From positions 8,644,751 through 8,708,750 of the forward strand of contig OZ037773.1 in assembly GCA_964035545.1 (NCBI GenBank): a DNA stretch of 64,000 nt. Reading direction: 5' to 3'. The position numbers and the translations under genes were made by a program. How positions within the stretch are numbered: the first letter of the stretch is position 1; each line of letters opens with the position of its first letter. Under the pieces are notes generated by a model, which was not told where the DNA came from, ran no database searches, and worked only from the letters and a program-made list of their open reading frames with translations. The stretch is from Bugula neritina (Eukaryota; Bryozoa; Gymnolaemata; Cheilostomatida; Bugulidae). Of the stretch, positions 1 through 15,740 are shown one piece after another.

Positions 1-3055
<3,055 letters not shown>

Positions 3056-5262
3056 CTTTACTAATTGCCACGCCCACCAGACTGGTCAGTCTGCAGCTAA
3101 GGATCTAGGGCTATTTATCAGATAGAAACTGGCCTAAGACAACATCAGGATAATTCAATTAAACAAAATTATTATATCACATTAATATTCAACTTGCGAA
3201 AAATTTAAAATATTTTGAAGTTATGAAGCCTGAAAATTCCTTACAGATTAAGCAGTCTTCTTACATATTTATATTCCCTAGACATGGTTTTCATTCAAAA
3301 AAGCTTCTAAACACTTTGGTTTGACTTTATTTTAATGCAGGATGTAAAGTAAGTATATTAAAGCAAGTGTGCATCATTTGCCCATACAGCTTTACTTTGC
3401 TAAAAGCAAGCTAGCATAGCTTAGCTTTTGTCTGAATCAAGCACGTTAAATAGGGGGGGGGGGGTGCATAAAAAATTCAAGTAGCAAAACTAGTCATTTA
3501 AGCCACAAGGCTAGACCTAAATATCCAATACTTGAGTATTATAATATAGAAAATGTTATAAAAAGCAAAGTTAATTTCACTTGATTTGGGCTAACATTCT
3601 CACCAAAAATTATGTAATATCTTTATGAAAGCCCTCCCCCATATGCAACAAAAACTCTGAACTGAGCATTGAATAACTAATAGCACCTAAATACGTATAG
3701 TAACCATGTATTAAACTTTGTATTACTAATACTTGCAATGATTATAGTAATGATGCTCATTATCATTATAATCGTTCTCATGGTTCGTATTGATAGTCAC
3801 TGTCAAATCAATACCACAATCACTATGACACACCATAACAGTGTAAAACTAAAAATCAAAAATGTTGACTAGAGGCATTATTAAAATTGTTTTTAAAATA
3901 TTAGTTAGACAGCGGTTATTAAAATAAAGTAAATACAGTTTTGATAATTTTTATAATTCCCAAAATCTTTTTATTTCCAAACTTTTTTAAGGCAAACATT
4001 TGCCTAACACTCAATTAATAGAAGTATTAGTATAATAATTAAAGTAAAATAACAGATTATAGTCATACTCATAGTGATAATAGACATTGAATAAAACCAG
4101 GATTTGCAATTTTACTGACAATCATATTATTCAGTAGTGATTCTGTGTCATGACTGAAAGTGATATGCATAGTGATGGTCATACTCTAAGAGTAAGCAAT
4201 TGTCATAGTAATAGTAATAGTAGTCATAATCATAATGCTAATGATCACTGACTATAGGTATAACATTACTTGCCGCAATCATCCTTGTAAAACTAAGTTA
4301 TGGTTATGATATTTAAATATTTAATTATTGAAATTATAAATTAATAATTAGACTGAGTCATTTACTAACTGACTTACAGCTACTGTTACAGTGTTAGTGA
4401 GTATCTAATAGTAATATTCTTATTCTAACTCTACTTCAGTTTTTGGTTTTTTCAACCTCAGTTTAACTTTAATTTGATGGTAATATTGTTCCTTTCAATA
4501 ATAATCTTTGATCAATAGACATTATGATATAAGTTGATTAATAATAGTTACAATAATAATTCAAAATCATAATTTTACTAAGTCTAACAATTATAATTTA
4601 TTTGCAGTTTTACTGTAAGTGTAACTGAGTTTAAGTTTGAATTTTGGTTTGCCTTATTTTTGCTCTTTTCTAATATACTTACTTTATGGAACAGGAAACA
4701 TTGTGTTGATATATTTAACCGGCATTCATCGGTTTTGAAGCATTTTATTTTAATATATGCATATGCAGTATTTAATTATATTAAGCTGAACACTTTAAAC
4801 TGTAACTTTTACAGGCGACTGATTTTAGTGTTCTTTAGATACCAACAATTCCATGTCCATTCACAATGCCAAACCGATCAATAGGTGAATGTGACGTCAC
4901 AATCGTGTGACGAACCGTGCGGGCTGAGCTACGAAAGGGACAGGATTTTTAGACCATTTGGTAAAACAATACCAACTCGAAAAATATCGCTCCGTGAAAA
5001 ACTCGCGCTTTTGTAACGCGAGGTGATAACTTCCAAATAAAGTTGCATTTCAAATTTATGCAATAGTTGCTACAACTTTTAGTGATAGTAATATATCAAT
5101 GGGCATTGCAAGTGTTATATTATTCACATGAGTTACTTTAGTATGCTTTAAGTTAATTAACTATGTAACCATTCAAGTTTGTAGATTTTAAAATAAACAT
5201 GTGATATAATGCTATAGTTTAGATGAAGTATTGCCTTTGGTTAGCAGGTGCAGTTAGGTTCT
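3056..5262. other. Intergenic / shared upstream region between divergent genes
   Basis: The tau-tubulin kinase (minus) and the small membrane protein gene (plus) diverge from here. Mostly AT-rich with no supported exon. It contains a run of about 12 G at 3452-3463 and stretches of degenerate short ATAGTAAT-like repeats (3730-4330). The only CpG-richer patch is 4889-5022. Confidence 0.6.
4889..5022 (+). promoter_or_regulatory. Candidate promoter and non-coding first exon of the 5263 gene, with a CRE palindrome
   Basis: A perfect CRE-type palindrome GTGACGTCAC lies at 4891-4900, followed by TGTGACG. This is the only CpG-rich stretch in a very AT-rich upstream region. AACGCGAG at its end is followed by GTGATA, a plausible 5' splice site at 5022/5023. 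A good acceptor, TTTGGTTAGCAG, ends at 5247 just before the coding start. Promoter assignment is inference. Confidence 0.35.
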
Positions 5263-7194
5263 ATGGACTCTCAAAGGCAGGTGGCAGTGTTGCTGGTGCT
5301 CAGTCTATGCTTATGTAACTTTTCTTTAATCTCTGCTGTACATGGAGATGAAGCACAATATGAACACGGAGCGCAGATGTTGCACCCAACATACAACACT
5401 GTGGATGTAATTATTACAGGTACTAAGTCTGCGTATTCCCTATGTAAAATGATGTATGCGTTAGCTGTACTAGATTTTTGCTTTTGGTTGAATACTATTG
5501 AACCAATTTTAAAAGTTCAGAAAAATGACTTGTAGTATGTATAAACATTTTATAAAGTTATAACTTAGATATAGGAGTTTGCTACTTTTTAATTTTGCAT
5601 GCACTTTTGCATCCACACACGACACAAATTGAGTTTTCAGGGCTCACAGGCTCAAAGTTAGTTCAGTAAAATTGAATTAACCATTTAGAATAGCTAACTG
5701 CAGAGCAGCACTTTTGTTTGTAACATGATCTACAGTATTACGCAGTGACAAAGATCCAGAAAAGATCCAGCCAGTTGGAAAAACTGTTCACCTAAACTCG
5801 TCCCTTTTACTGCCATGTAACGAAACAACCTGCACTAATCTGACATCATGTCACTTCCGGAATGACACTAGTGACTGGCTATGCAGGTGCTTTGAAAGAA
5901 GCACAGCAGCCATTAGCAACTGTTCTCTGATTGGTTCGAGCAGTGGAGCAATGATTCAACATTACCACAGATACTCAATAGCTAACTACTTGGAGATACT
6001 AGGTAAGGGGATGCAACTCCATAACATATAGCATCTCATAAATAACAATCAAGTGCAGCTGAAACATTGGGAATGGTTTATGGTAACTTTGGAATTATTT
6101 GTCAAGCGATTTGAAGGTTTTTTCAATTAATAGAAAATCTTTGTTTATTGTTGAAAGAGCACTGGTGGTTTAGATGCAATATATAATTAGTATTATGGTA
6201 TACTAGCATTACATAGTATTATAATGTTAGCTAGCTCTCTTATAGGCTACAAATTACCAAATATATTATATTAGGTACTCGATCAAGCTAAATTTTGGTG
6301 CTATTGGTGGGAGCATAAAGAATACTTAGTAATCATATGTATAGACGGATTCTTATACAAATAGAATTCTGCATTATATTCTTTATATGATTGATATATA
6401 TATTATATAACATATACGATCTGCATTATATTTTTACCAAGAGTTTCAATATTTCAGCTTTACTAATAATGAGCATAGCATTGGCATTGCTGTGTTCCAC
6501 TCATCTCAGGAAACCAGCTGTAGATGGGATGGACTCACTGCCTTACATTATTAGGTAATTATTTAATAATTATAATTATAATAATAATAATATAATGTCA
6601 TGTATGATAAGATTATGTAATATAATACTATGTATTATATTACTGTGTATTGCAATGCTGTGTATTCTAAAGAACTGTTATATTACATGATACATACTAT
6701 GAAAGGTTCAAATCTAACTATTTATTATAACTATACACTTATCAGACTATATAAGGCTAAGGTAAATTAGTTATAGCTAAAGCTAAACTTACCTATCTGT
6801 GGGAAAATGTCTTTTTAATAATATGTTTTAATGTCAAATTTTCTGTCATCAAATTATAAAATAGCATAGTGTCTACACCTATGAGATGGTATATATGTAG
6901 TTATTAGTCAACAGCCATTAAAGTTAAGTTAAGATGGATGAGCATGATTTTAACTTGTAAAATCTTTTTTTCTTATCATACAATAATACAACCATTATTC
7001 TCTGGTACGATTTGACAGAACTGCTTCAGATATAGAGGTGTGTGTTTATAGCTACCAGTAAAGAAGCTCTCTTTATGTTTTACAGGTTCTCAAGAAATTC
7101 TGAAGCTGTAAACTCTCGAAATGGAAATGTTGATGTTAGTAGGGAAGGTGGAGATATGGTGGAGATTTATCAAGTTCCTATCAATAGACTCTGA
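5263..7194 (+). CDS. Small Cys-rich, heavily glycosylated type I membrane protein, family unknown
   Basis: Four exons, 5263-5419, 5736-6002, 6458-6554 and 7086-7194, all GT-AG, join to 630 nt (209 residues plus stop). The first ATG begins a signal peptide (about residues 1-29, core LLVLSLCLCNFSLISA). Exon 2 encodes an 89-residue ectodomain with six cysteines in the compact run from LPCNETTC to ISNCS and five N-glycosylation sequons (NSS, NET, NLT, NDT, NCS). Exon 3 encodes one membrane helix (LLIMSIALALLCS) followed by basic residues, giving type I topology. Exon 4 encodes a short tail ending VPINRL with a possible tyrosine signal EIYQVP. I recognise no family; the layout is receptor- or ligand-like. 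An AATAAA lies at 7490. Exact frame closure over four exons supports a real gene. Confidence 0.75.
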
Positions 7195-7489
7195 CTTACT
7201 TTTCTTTTAGCTTTATTTAATTTTAATTTTGAAATTAATTGAAAAGAACATTCAGTATTTCAATATAAAAAGCTTCCAAATTCTTACGTGAAAACATGTG
7301 ATGTATTCTTATCATCATTAAATTTCATTTTTATATTTTCCTTTATATTAAAGCAAAACAAACTAATATTTTGGGTCTATTGTATTCATTTTTAGTGTTT
7401 AAATGAGAATTTCTAATCATTCTCATTCAAACTCTGAACATAATAAGTACAATGGTATCTTGAGTAATGGTTTACTTTGTTTTAATATA

Positions 7490-7495
7490 AATAAA
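7490..7495 (+). terminator. Candidate poly(A) signal of the small membrane protein gene
   Basis: AATAAA about 296 nt after the TGA stop at 7192-7194, in AT-rich 3' sequence. Position is plausible but unverified. Confidence 0.4.
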
Positions 7496-8396
7496 GCAAA
7501 ATTCAAAAATAAAAATGTTTTTTGTTTATCCTTTTCTAATAATTGATATGAAGTTGGCACTTTTTATCTGTTTTAAATGTTAAGCCTGTAAATGCAAATA
7601 TATAAATTACAGCATGTAGTTGTATATACTTACGGCAAGTCTATAAATGCAATTTTATATAAAGAAGACAACTCTTGTTGATTTAGGAGAATGTGTAATA
7701 AGTAGCAATTGACCGGCTAATAGTGTTACTTAGTATGCTTGCTAAAAGCCTATAAATGTTAGAGTATATTACAATGCTCATCCCAAACTGTTTCTAGCTA
7801 CTTAGCCTTTCTATAATCACAAATAAGCCACAACGCAGTGTAAAAGCTCACAAGCACCACAATGAAAAATTATAGAATACGAAAATCACATGGCATGTTT
7901 CAACAGGTTGCTTTAGAGCACCTGTCACTAAATACATATATTATGTAATAAATTTAGTTTATTTTAGGTTTCATAGTGTCTTTCCTTGGGGATACAAATT
8001 TTAACTCACAATAATGGAAGCAGGTATGGGAATCAACGCCAATAATTTAACTCTTTGATTACAGGTAGAACAGAAGCAGCGACTACCATAAACCATGTTT
8101 CAAGTTGCATTATTTAGTTTAGGTGTGCCGTGGCTAAATACAGGCATATATAAATATACCAAGTCTTTCTGCACGCATGCAATATAATCAATAGAGAAGA
8201 GTGGATTCATTTTCTCCTGCTCTTGAGATATGAAGACATACAAGTGTGTGAATCAATCATCTTTAAGTGTTATCCATTCAGAATAACAGATAATACAATT
8301 GATTACATCTATCCATAGCGAAGGGCAGGGAAATGATGCATATGATTGACTCAGGTTAAACAAACATTTCAGTTACAACTGCAGAACCAAATTCCT

Positions 8397-8525
8397 GGTA
8401 TCCTAGTGACTGTAGCAGGTAAAAACTTCTAGTATCCTAGTGACTGTAGCAGGTAAAAACTTCTAGTATCCTAGTGAATGTAGCAGGTAAAAACTTTTGA
8501 TATTCTAGTGACTGCAGCAGGCGAA
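8397..8525. repeat. 34-bp minisatellite, about 3.7 copies, each with a splice-donor-like core
   Basis: Units start TCCTAGTGACTGTAGCAG and continue GTAAAAACTTCTAGTA. Three units contain AGCAG followed by GTAAAA, which resembles a 5' splice site; the last reads GCAGCAGGCGAAA. No exon is recognised next to it. Confidence 0.9.
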
Positions 8526-11500
8526 ACCTCCAACCATACTTGGGGTTATCTATAATATGTCATACTATTTTATTTTGTTTTTGTTGCAATTACAAATTAT
8601 GGAGAATTAACAGCATAGTAGTGTGCAGGTTTATAATTCACATGCATAATATTATGATATTATTTTAGAGCAATAATTTCACAAATTAATATATATCTAT
8701 ATACTAATGCAGCCATAGTAGGCAATAATGGTATAATAAATTTGCATAAATATAATTGTAAATTACATTTATTTGAACCAATAGTGCAGTAGCATTTATG
8801 TCTATAATTCACACAGTTTGGGGTTCATAAGGACCTGTTATATCGTGAGTGAAAACAAGGCTAATTCTATCACTACAAAGGCCAAATAAAAAGTACATTA
8901 GTGAAAATAGTAAAGTAAAGTTCTATAGAAATTAGTTCAAATAAAGCAATCTCAACTACTCAACTCTTCTAATTTAAACCATAGGCAGAGTTGATATAAG
9001 TTGCTGTGAAACAAATACCTTATTGATAGAAGGATTTAATGAAAGCATAAAAGGAGAATAAGGTTTGGTTTGCTTAGTATATTAGCATAAGGTGCTAACC
9101 GACACTAATTGATATTGGATACATGTATATGAACTGTCAATCAAACGTGTTTTCAATAGAATAAACTAATCCAGTATAAATATTGCTAACTTAATTTCTT
9201 GCTGTACTCAAACAGTTGAGTTTCTTCTAGTAATCTACCACTCTACATCTGTATGCAGGGTTTGATTATATCGAAATGAGCTGTTAACATCACCTGAAAA
9301 CACATTCTAACACATGCAAATGTTTTATTCAATATTTTCCATGTAATAGTTTTGTGTTATTTAGAAAAAATTCTTTGTTTTAAGCTTTTGTTTGTCAACA
9401 AACCCATCATAATAAGCTAGACCAGTCACTTTCTCGGGGTCTTACAGTACCGAGTATGTAATCTATAGAAGTATTAATTATTTCTCATCACGTGACTATA
9501 TCAAGTCTAGAAATAAGATTATAATGGACTAGGATACTTCAATGCTGCGTAGTGTTATATAATATAATATCGTTTGCTCATTCAATAGCAGGCTCTCACA
9601 ACGGAAGGCATGCACTGCACAAGGATTATTCTATAACATCATAGCAGTAAGCAGGTAAAGCTGAAACTTTCTCTTTCAGTGTATTCAGTTTATTAGGTAT
9701 ATTACAAGGTTAGCTGTTAACTAGAAGCTTTAAATTTCAGTTATTTTATACCTACAGTTTAATTGCTGCTATGGTTGCATCAAAACTTTAGATCGCTAAA
9801 GCTAAAGCCTTCAAAATATACCATAAGTTTTCATTAGATCTATACTATCTATACTGTCATAGATACAATATATAGGTTCTTTTATTAGCTATTTATTAAT
9901 TGTTATATTTATTATTGACAAACATGAATTATTACAGTATGCACAAGTCTTTATAAGTAAATGACCTATAAAAATGAGTTATTGTAGTTATATTCTTTTG
10001 TTGAAGAAGTGCTTTTAAGAGCATTTGTAGGTCTTCCTGTGACAAATGTTTTATATAAAAAAAACAAATTGTAATCTGAGAGCTTTAATAATAGTAATTG
10101 GCGAATAATTACTGCTGACAATATTTAAAGACGGAATTACTGCAGTCTACTTTTAATTTAATTGTTTTAATAGCATTAGCAATTTTGTTTTGACTAATGT
10201 ATGCAATATTTGAGCGAAAGTGAAAAAAATCTTTTTTATCCTGTAAACAGACTGTTTGTGCTGCTGGAACAGCTAAAATAGATAATGGTTTGTAGGAGAT
10301 TACAAAACTACTTTAAACAAAAAATAATTTTGAGTTTTTATACATTCAAAAGCAAATTGTCATGTTTATTTTGTCTTTAGCAGCATTTTGACGTAACATC
10401 TAGACCAGCATGAAAATTCAAAGTCACCGAGTTATAGTCATATAATATGGTATTACGCTAGACTGGAGTAAAACAATAATGAGCACTAGCTAACACAAAC
10501 ATAGTACGTCTTTTCATTATAGCACTATGCTACCACTAAGTCAATATTGCAATTATAGGACGCAGATTATAAAAGCATGAAACAGCCTAGAAAACTAATT
10601 CCAGTTGTTCACTTTTTGCAACATCACTAATTGCGAGAAAGTTGTCATCAAAAACATCTGTGCTGGATTATACAATTCAATCAATATGAATTTAGTAGAT
10701 GGATTGCAGTGTGGGAGAGCAGCTTACTAAATGCTATGACTTAAAACAGTTCAATTAACTCGCTGTCTTTGAATGGTTCAAGGCTTTTCATGCTTATTAA
10801 TTAAAAATAGAAGCAGACCACTAAAAACACTGAGGATTACGTACACAGAATAAAGCAATTTTTCTAACTTTTAACTGCAGCTATTATTCATCTTTCAAGT
10901 GGTTTCTGATGAAATTTTATCTAGTTTGTTTCTTCTTTATTAATTAAAGTGACTTCTGATATTGAGTATTGAGTGTTGACTTATGGGTAGAATAAGCAAT
11001 ATTTGGAGTCATCTCCCATGCATTGCTATGAATCAATATAATATGCAATTCACACAGCTTCACAGCGAAACATTTTTTAATCTTTTTAGTTTCTAATTGG
11101 AATAAGCAGTTTATCAGTGGCAAATTATGGGTGCAATGTATTTCAGTAAATCCACAGTTTCTACAAGTTTATGGATCCACAACTCGAACCTATATTGTCA
11201 TATTTATTTCTTAGTCTAGACTCTAGTTCATTAAAATTATTGATAATTGATAATACCCTGATTAATCTCTTTCTACTACTTTTTTTTGGGAAATAATGCA
11301 ATTGATCATAAACTTACTATTTAAGTTATAGAAAGGTTTATGCATTTTTTAGAATACATATTTATACAATAATGCTATGAAACTTCAGTCAATGTGGAGT
11401 GAATAAAATTTATCACTTCAAATAGGTGGAGCTTTCCAAAAAAAACTTTTTTAAAGCTGTTATTGTCTGCCTCATAATATGACTCATAGTGACAACTAAA

Positions 11501-14500
11501 ACTGAAATTTGTGATATAACACTAAACTCAAACATGTAATGAACGTGCAGTTGGAGTGAAAGTTTCACAGTGGAGATATTCTGACCAACAAGCAAATTAC
11601 TGTGATCTGTGTGTATAGGTATTATAGCACAAGCAATTAGTATTTCTCTACTATATATGATACTATATAATTAGCCTGATTTAACTTCTTCTTCATTGCT
11701 ATTTTAGTAGTACAAGTCCTTAGGCAAAGGTATAAATTGTTGCAGTGCTAGCTTTAAAATGCTTGCCACTGTCATATCCAATAAACCACTGCATTGCAAT
11801 ATAAAAACACTGAATTATTGCACTCAAACACAGTCTAAAGTTATAAAATAAACATTGAATTAAACATTAGTCTGATGGAAAATCTATTGAATTTATTTGA
11901 GTAGCAGGTTTGCTGCTAGTTTTCAGCAACAATTGACAAACTTAAATAACCAAAACCTCTAAGCTAGTGGACTACTGGACTTCTGGGCTACTATACCATT
12001 GGACCCCTCGACTACTGGGCCACTGGGCCGTTAGAACTCGAGACCTTCGGACCACTTTGTAATCTGTTGAAGTATTGTTTAATCTATCAATTTTATTAGG
12101 TCACTGCTAGATTATATACAGTTGATAACTAGGTGTTTACTACTGGACAATGCAGGTCTAGGTGATAATTAAGTAGTAGCATCATTAAATGATAATTTAG
12201 CTATACTAATTCAAGGGCTGAATAAGAAATGGTAAATCATATGTAACAATTGTAGCTGACAAATAATAAAACTGACCAATCAGACTTGTGATTACATTAA
12301 CATTCAACCAATTAGGTGAGTGGTCTCAATAGCTAATATAAATTATTTATTATCTAATCAATCTGCTGCCACTGAGAGGGCACAGTATACAGATGGACTG
12401 CTGCCAGCGTAAGCCACACTTCAAGTGGGTTACAAGTGCTGTGAGTCATGTTTGTATTGCTATCAAGTAGAATACGCAGCAGTGGAAAGACATCTAAGTT
12501 GTATGAGAAAGTAACATGCTGTATAGAGAGAAAGTGCCAGCACAAGCTGTGTTCACTCTTGAACCGTAGTGTTCTATAAACCACCATCTGTTTCGTAGTA
12601 CTTCTGTATCACTTGACTTCTGATAGAATAGTATTTATGTGGATGACTTTTAGCAAGCAACTTTGTGATGAATCTAGCAAATTTACCAAACACTGCAAAT
12701 GAAATCCTGTGGCTTACTTTTCCTCGATTTGTTGTCTGATATATTGTGTAGACCTCAGTAAATAAGAACGTCTGACCCTGTACCATTCCAGTCCTGAGAT
12801 TTCATGTAGAAACTAAAATACTCAAAACTGTTATTTGTTGAAAGAGCTGTGAGGAACTACTGCTTTCACACAAAAAGCTTTTCTATTTTTTGATAAAAGT
12901 GTAAAAATAGAGAGGATGACTCTATACATAGAACATTTATTGTATAGATATATAAATATAAGTGACATTTCTCAAATTTGTATATTTTATTGCCTATAAA
13001 AAAAGTGAAACAGTCTCCAAACAATGCTTTAATATTTTTTTTAGATTTTATTATAAAAGTTATTGTAGTATTCTATACTGTATATATTACACTATCAATA
13101 TCCTGCTATTATAATACATGACCAGATAATTGAACAAGAATAATTACGTGGCTTTCCTACACAAGTTCACTCTTGAGACTTCGTGTGAAATCTCAATCAA
13201 GTTAATTAATTGAGTAATTTCAAATCAATTTCCTAATTGTCTATGTTAGCTGGTCTAATAACAGTTTTGAATTAGATTTATCCATTTCCTTTCTGAGGAG
13301 GTTACAGTTTGTGGTATTCTAATGCGGGACCCTGTACTGCGCAGTATAGATTGAAGGCTTCATCTCTTTTTAGACAGAAGTTAACTCTACAGTATTCTGG
13401 CCATGTAGTCAAAGGTAGTAAGATAAAGTTTAGCATCAAGTTATAAACTTAATCTTCTCAAGTCAAAGCCCTGAGTCTCTCAAGTTTTTCAAGTGCTATA
13501 CTCTAGCCTGACAAGACCCTAATCTCTTAAGTCATAAACCTTAGCTTTTTTTAAGTCACTAAGTCTCGATGAAAAATGTCGAGAAAATGTAGATAATTGG
13601 GATTAAAATTGGAAGAAAACTGCATTTCAATGTTGGATCAAGCACATTCAAGCTAGGCCATTTTGAAAATGCTCCAATTTTAGCAACATTACTCCTGTTT
13701 AATTATATTGTATTAGAAGCTTTTTAGTCATAAAGTTAAGTTTTGAAGGATGCATATTTGCAACAGCTGTTTTAGGGTTGGCATATTGTGTTATAGGGCA
13801 TTCACATAACATGACATTGTTTTAAGGAAGACAAAGACTTCTAACTATAGTAATTAATGATAAATTATAGATTTTAGCGCGTGTGACATAAAAAACTAAT
13901 ATTGTTATTAATTATATATTAAAAGATATTTTCTCATATTTTAAGGTGCCTGAAGATTTTGTAATGGGATTATTTTTCTTGAGTCAAACATGGCAGTATT
14001 TGACTGGAGTTGTCATTTATAATTTGACAGTAATTATTTATACGAAATTACCCAGCTTCGTGATGCACGCAAGAATAAATCTATTCCTTCCAATACTTCT
14101 CAACGTTACAGCCTCCAGAGCTAAAGATCATATTGTATGTCACCTGCCTTATAATCCGGAGATTATATTGAACTCAGTCTCAGCTCTCAGCTCTTTCTAT
14201 GACTTAAAATTATACTTTCTCATAACTGCTGAATACAAAATAATTATTTATTTTGTAATTCGTTCTAGGCAAGTAATTTCGTGTAAATTGTTAGTCAACA
14301 ATAAGCAAATATTTTTTCTGTGTTATATTGAGTATTGCTGTGTTTTAATGAATTAAAAATCACAATTTTATAAAATTTATTTTACAGTAAAAATGCAGTG
14401 TGTCAGTAAAATAACGCAAAAAAATTCAGAAAGTTGAACAGCTAGAAGCCCCATTCATTTGTTATGTTTTTCGATTGTTATTTTTGTTAAAATAGCTTCT

Positions 14501-15026
14501 ATTACTATATTTAAAAGATATGAAAAATAATGCAATTTACTTCTTGCCTAGAAACCTATGATGTTTTTTACTTATATCTGTCTGTGCCAAATCATCTTTT
14601 TCATATAGGCATGCAGATGATGTAAATCAATTGTTGCAAAAGCAAGCAAAGCAGCTATAAAACATGAAAAATATAAAAATATAAACTCATGTGAAACAAT
14701 TCAGATACCGTGTTATCCACAGTTGCAATAGAAGTATAACTACAAAATAGAAACAAGCTTTTAGTGACTAACTTAACAATAGATGTATCAAAGAGAACTC
14801 TCTTTTTTGCAAATGACAATTTTTGAAAACTTTAATTATATTCGCCGACTTGAAACATTTTACTGCTCCCTTTTAGCACATCATTCCATTTTAGAACACT
14901 GTGATGCTTCAACTGCCCTTTTAATGTTGCAGGATTTATTTGTTATTTTATGAAATGAGATAAACAGGAGTCAAGTTTTTAAATAATAACATGTTTCTTG
15001 ATTCTAAAGGTTGCTGACTTTTGCAG

Positions 15027-15138
15027 GTAGTAATTACACGATGTCCATCAGGAGATGACCTCTGAGCTCATTGTCTCCTCACTGACCTCTACTTCTTCTG
15101 ACCAATGAATCTCTCCCTCAAAAGCAAGGCTACACTGG
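15027..15138 (+). other. Possible non-coding 5' exon of the muscarinic receptor gene
   Basis: A GC-richer island in AT-rich sequence, flanked by an acceptor (TGACTTTTGCAG) and a donor (CACTG before GTAATT). It holds no long reading frame. Position upstream of receptor exon 1 suggests 5' UTR. Inference only. Confidence 0.25.
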
Positions 15139-15740
15139 TAATTATATATATGGTCATACACTCTACCGATAATTGGTTAGAAAATAATTTCAAAATTTGC
15201 TTGTGGAAGTTCTCTTTTCACTCGCAATACATCGAATGATACTGCTAGTGAATTTCATTTATCGGGACTAAACCAGAGCAAAGTATTGTTGACTAATCCT
15301 TGCTATAGCACCTTGGTAGATTTATATTGATAAAAAAAGTGTAATATTTAGCAAGTAAAAGTTAAAGAAGACAACTCTTGACATTGATATACATCGTATC
15401 AGTTCTATTCAACAGTTGTGATATCAGTTGTTGATGGTTAAATTTTACACATAGTTTCATGTTGAAATCCATACAAATCTTTTTTAACAGCAGATTGACA
15501 AAATTTGTATTATTTTTTATGTTATGAGACAGAATTATGACATTAATAACTGTTGTTTTACATACAAGAACATTGCAAAATAATTTACAGCATTTAAATA
15601 TTATAAAAGCTATTTGCCTTACAACATTTTTCATTCAAATTTGCAAAATACTCTTTTATAAACATCACAAAGTTGTAAAAATTATATGTTTTTTTGGTTT
15701 TTGGTTGTTTGGTCTCTAAAATATTTTAGGCGAACCAATT

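Larger units (their letters stand above)
7195..15729. other. About 8.5 kb without a supported coding gene
   Basis: Includes the 3' UTR of the upstream gene and probably long 5' introns of the muscarinic receptor gene. I see a 34-bp minisatellite (8397-8525), a degenerate CTACTGG-type cluster (about 11960-12050), a GC-richer patch with two short overlapping minus-strand reading frames (12354-12786) and one possible non-coding exon (15027-15138). A sequence ending AGCAG before GTAAAG near 9657 could be another non-coding exon end. Nothing else stands out on either strand. Confidence 0.55.

Noticed and set aside
13946-14356. 136-codon plus-strand open frame with hydrophobic composition
   Set aside because: Begins at GTG rather than ATG, lies in AT-rich DNA where Ile/Phe/Tyr-rich frames are expected, and shows no domain or splice context.
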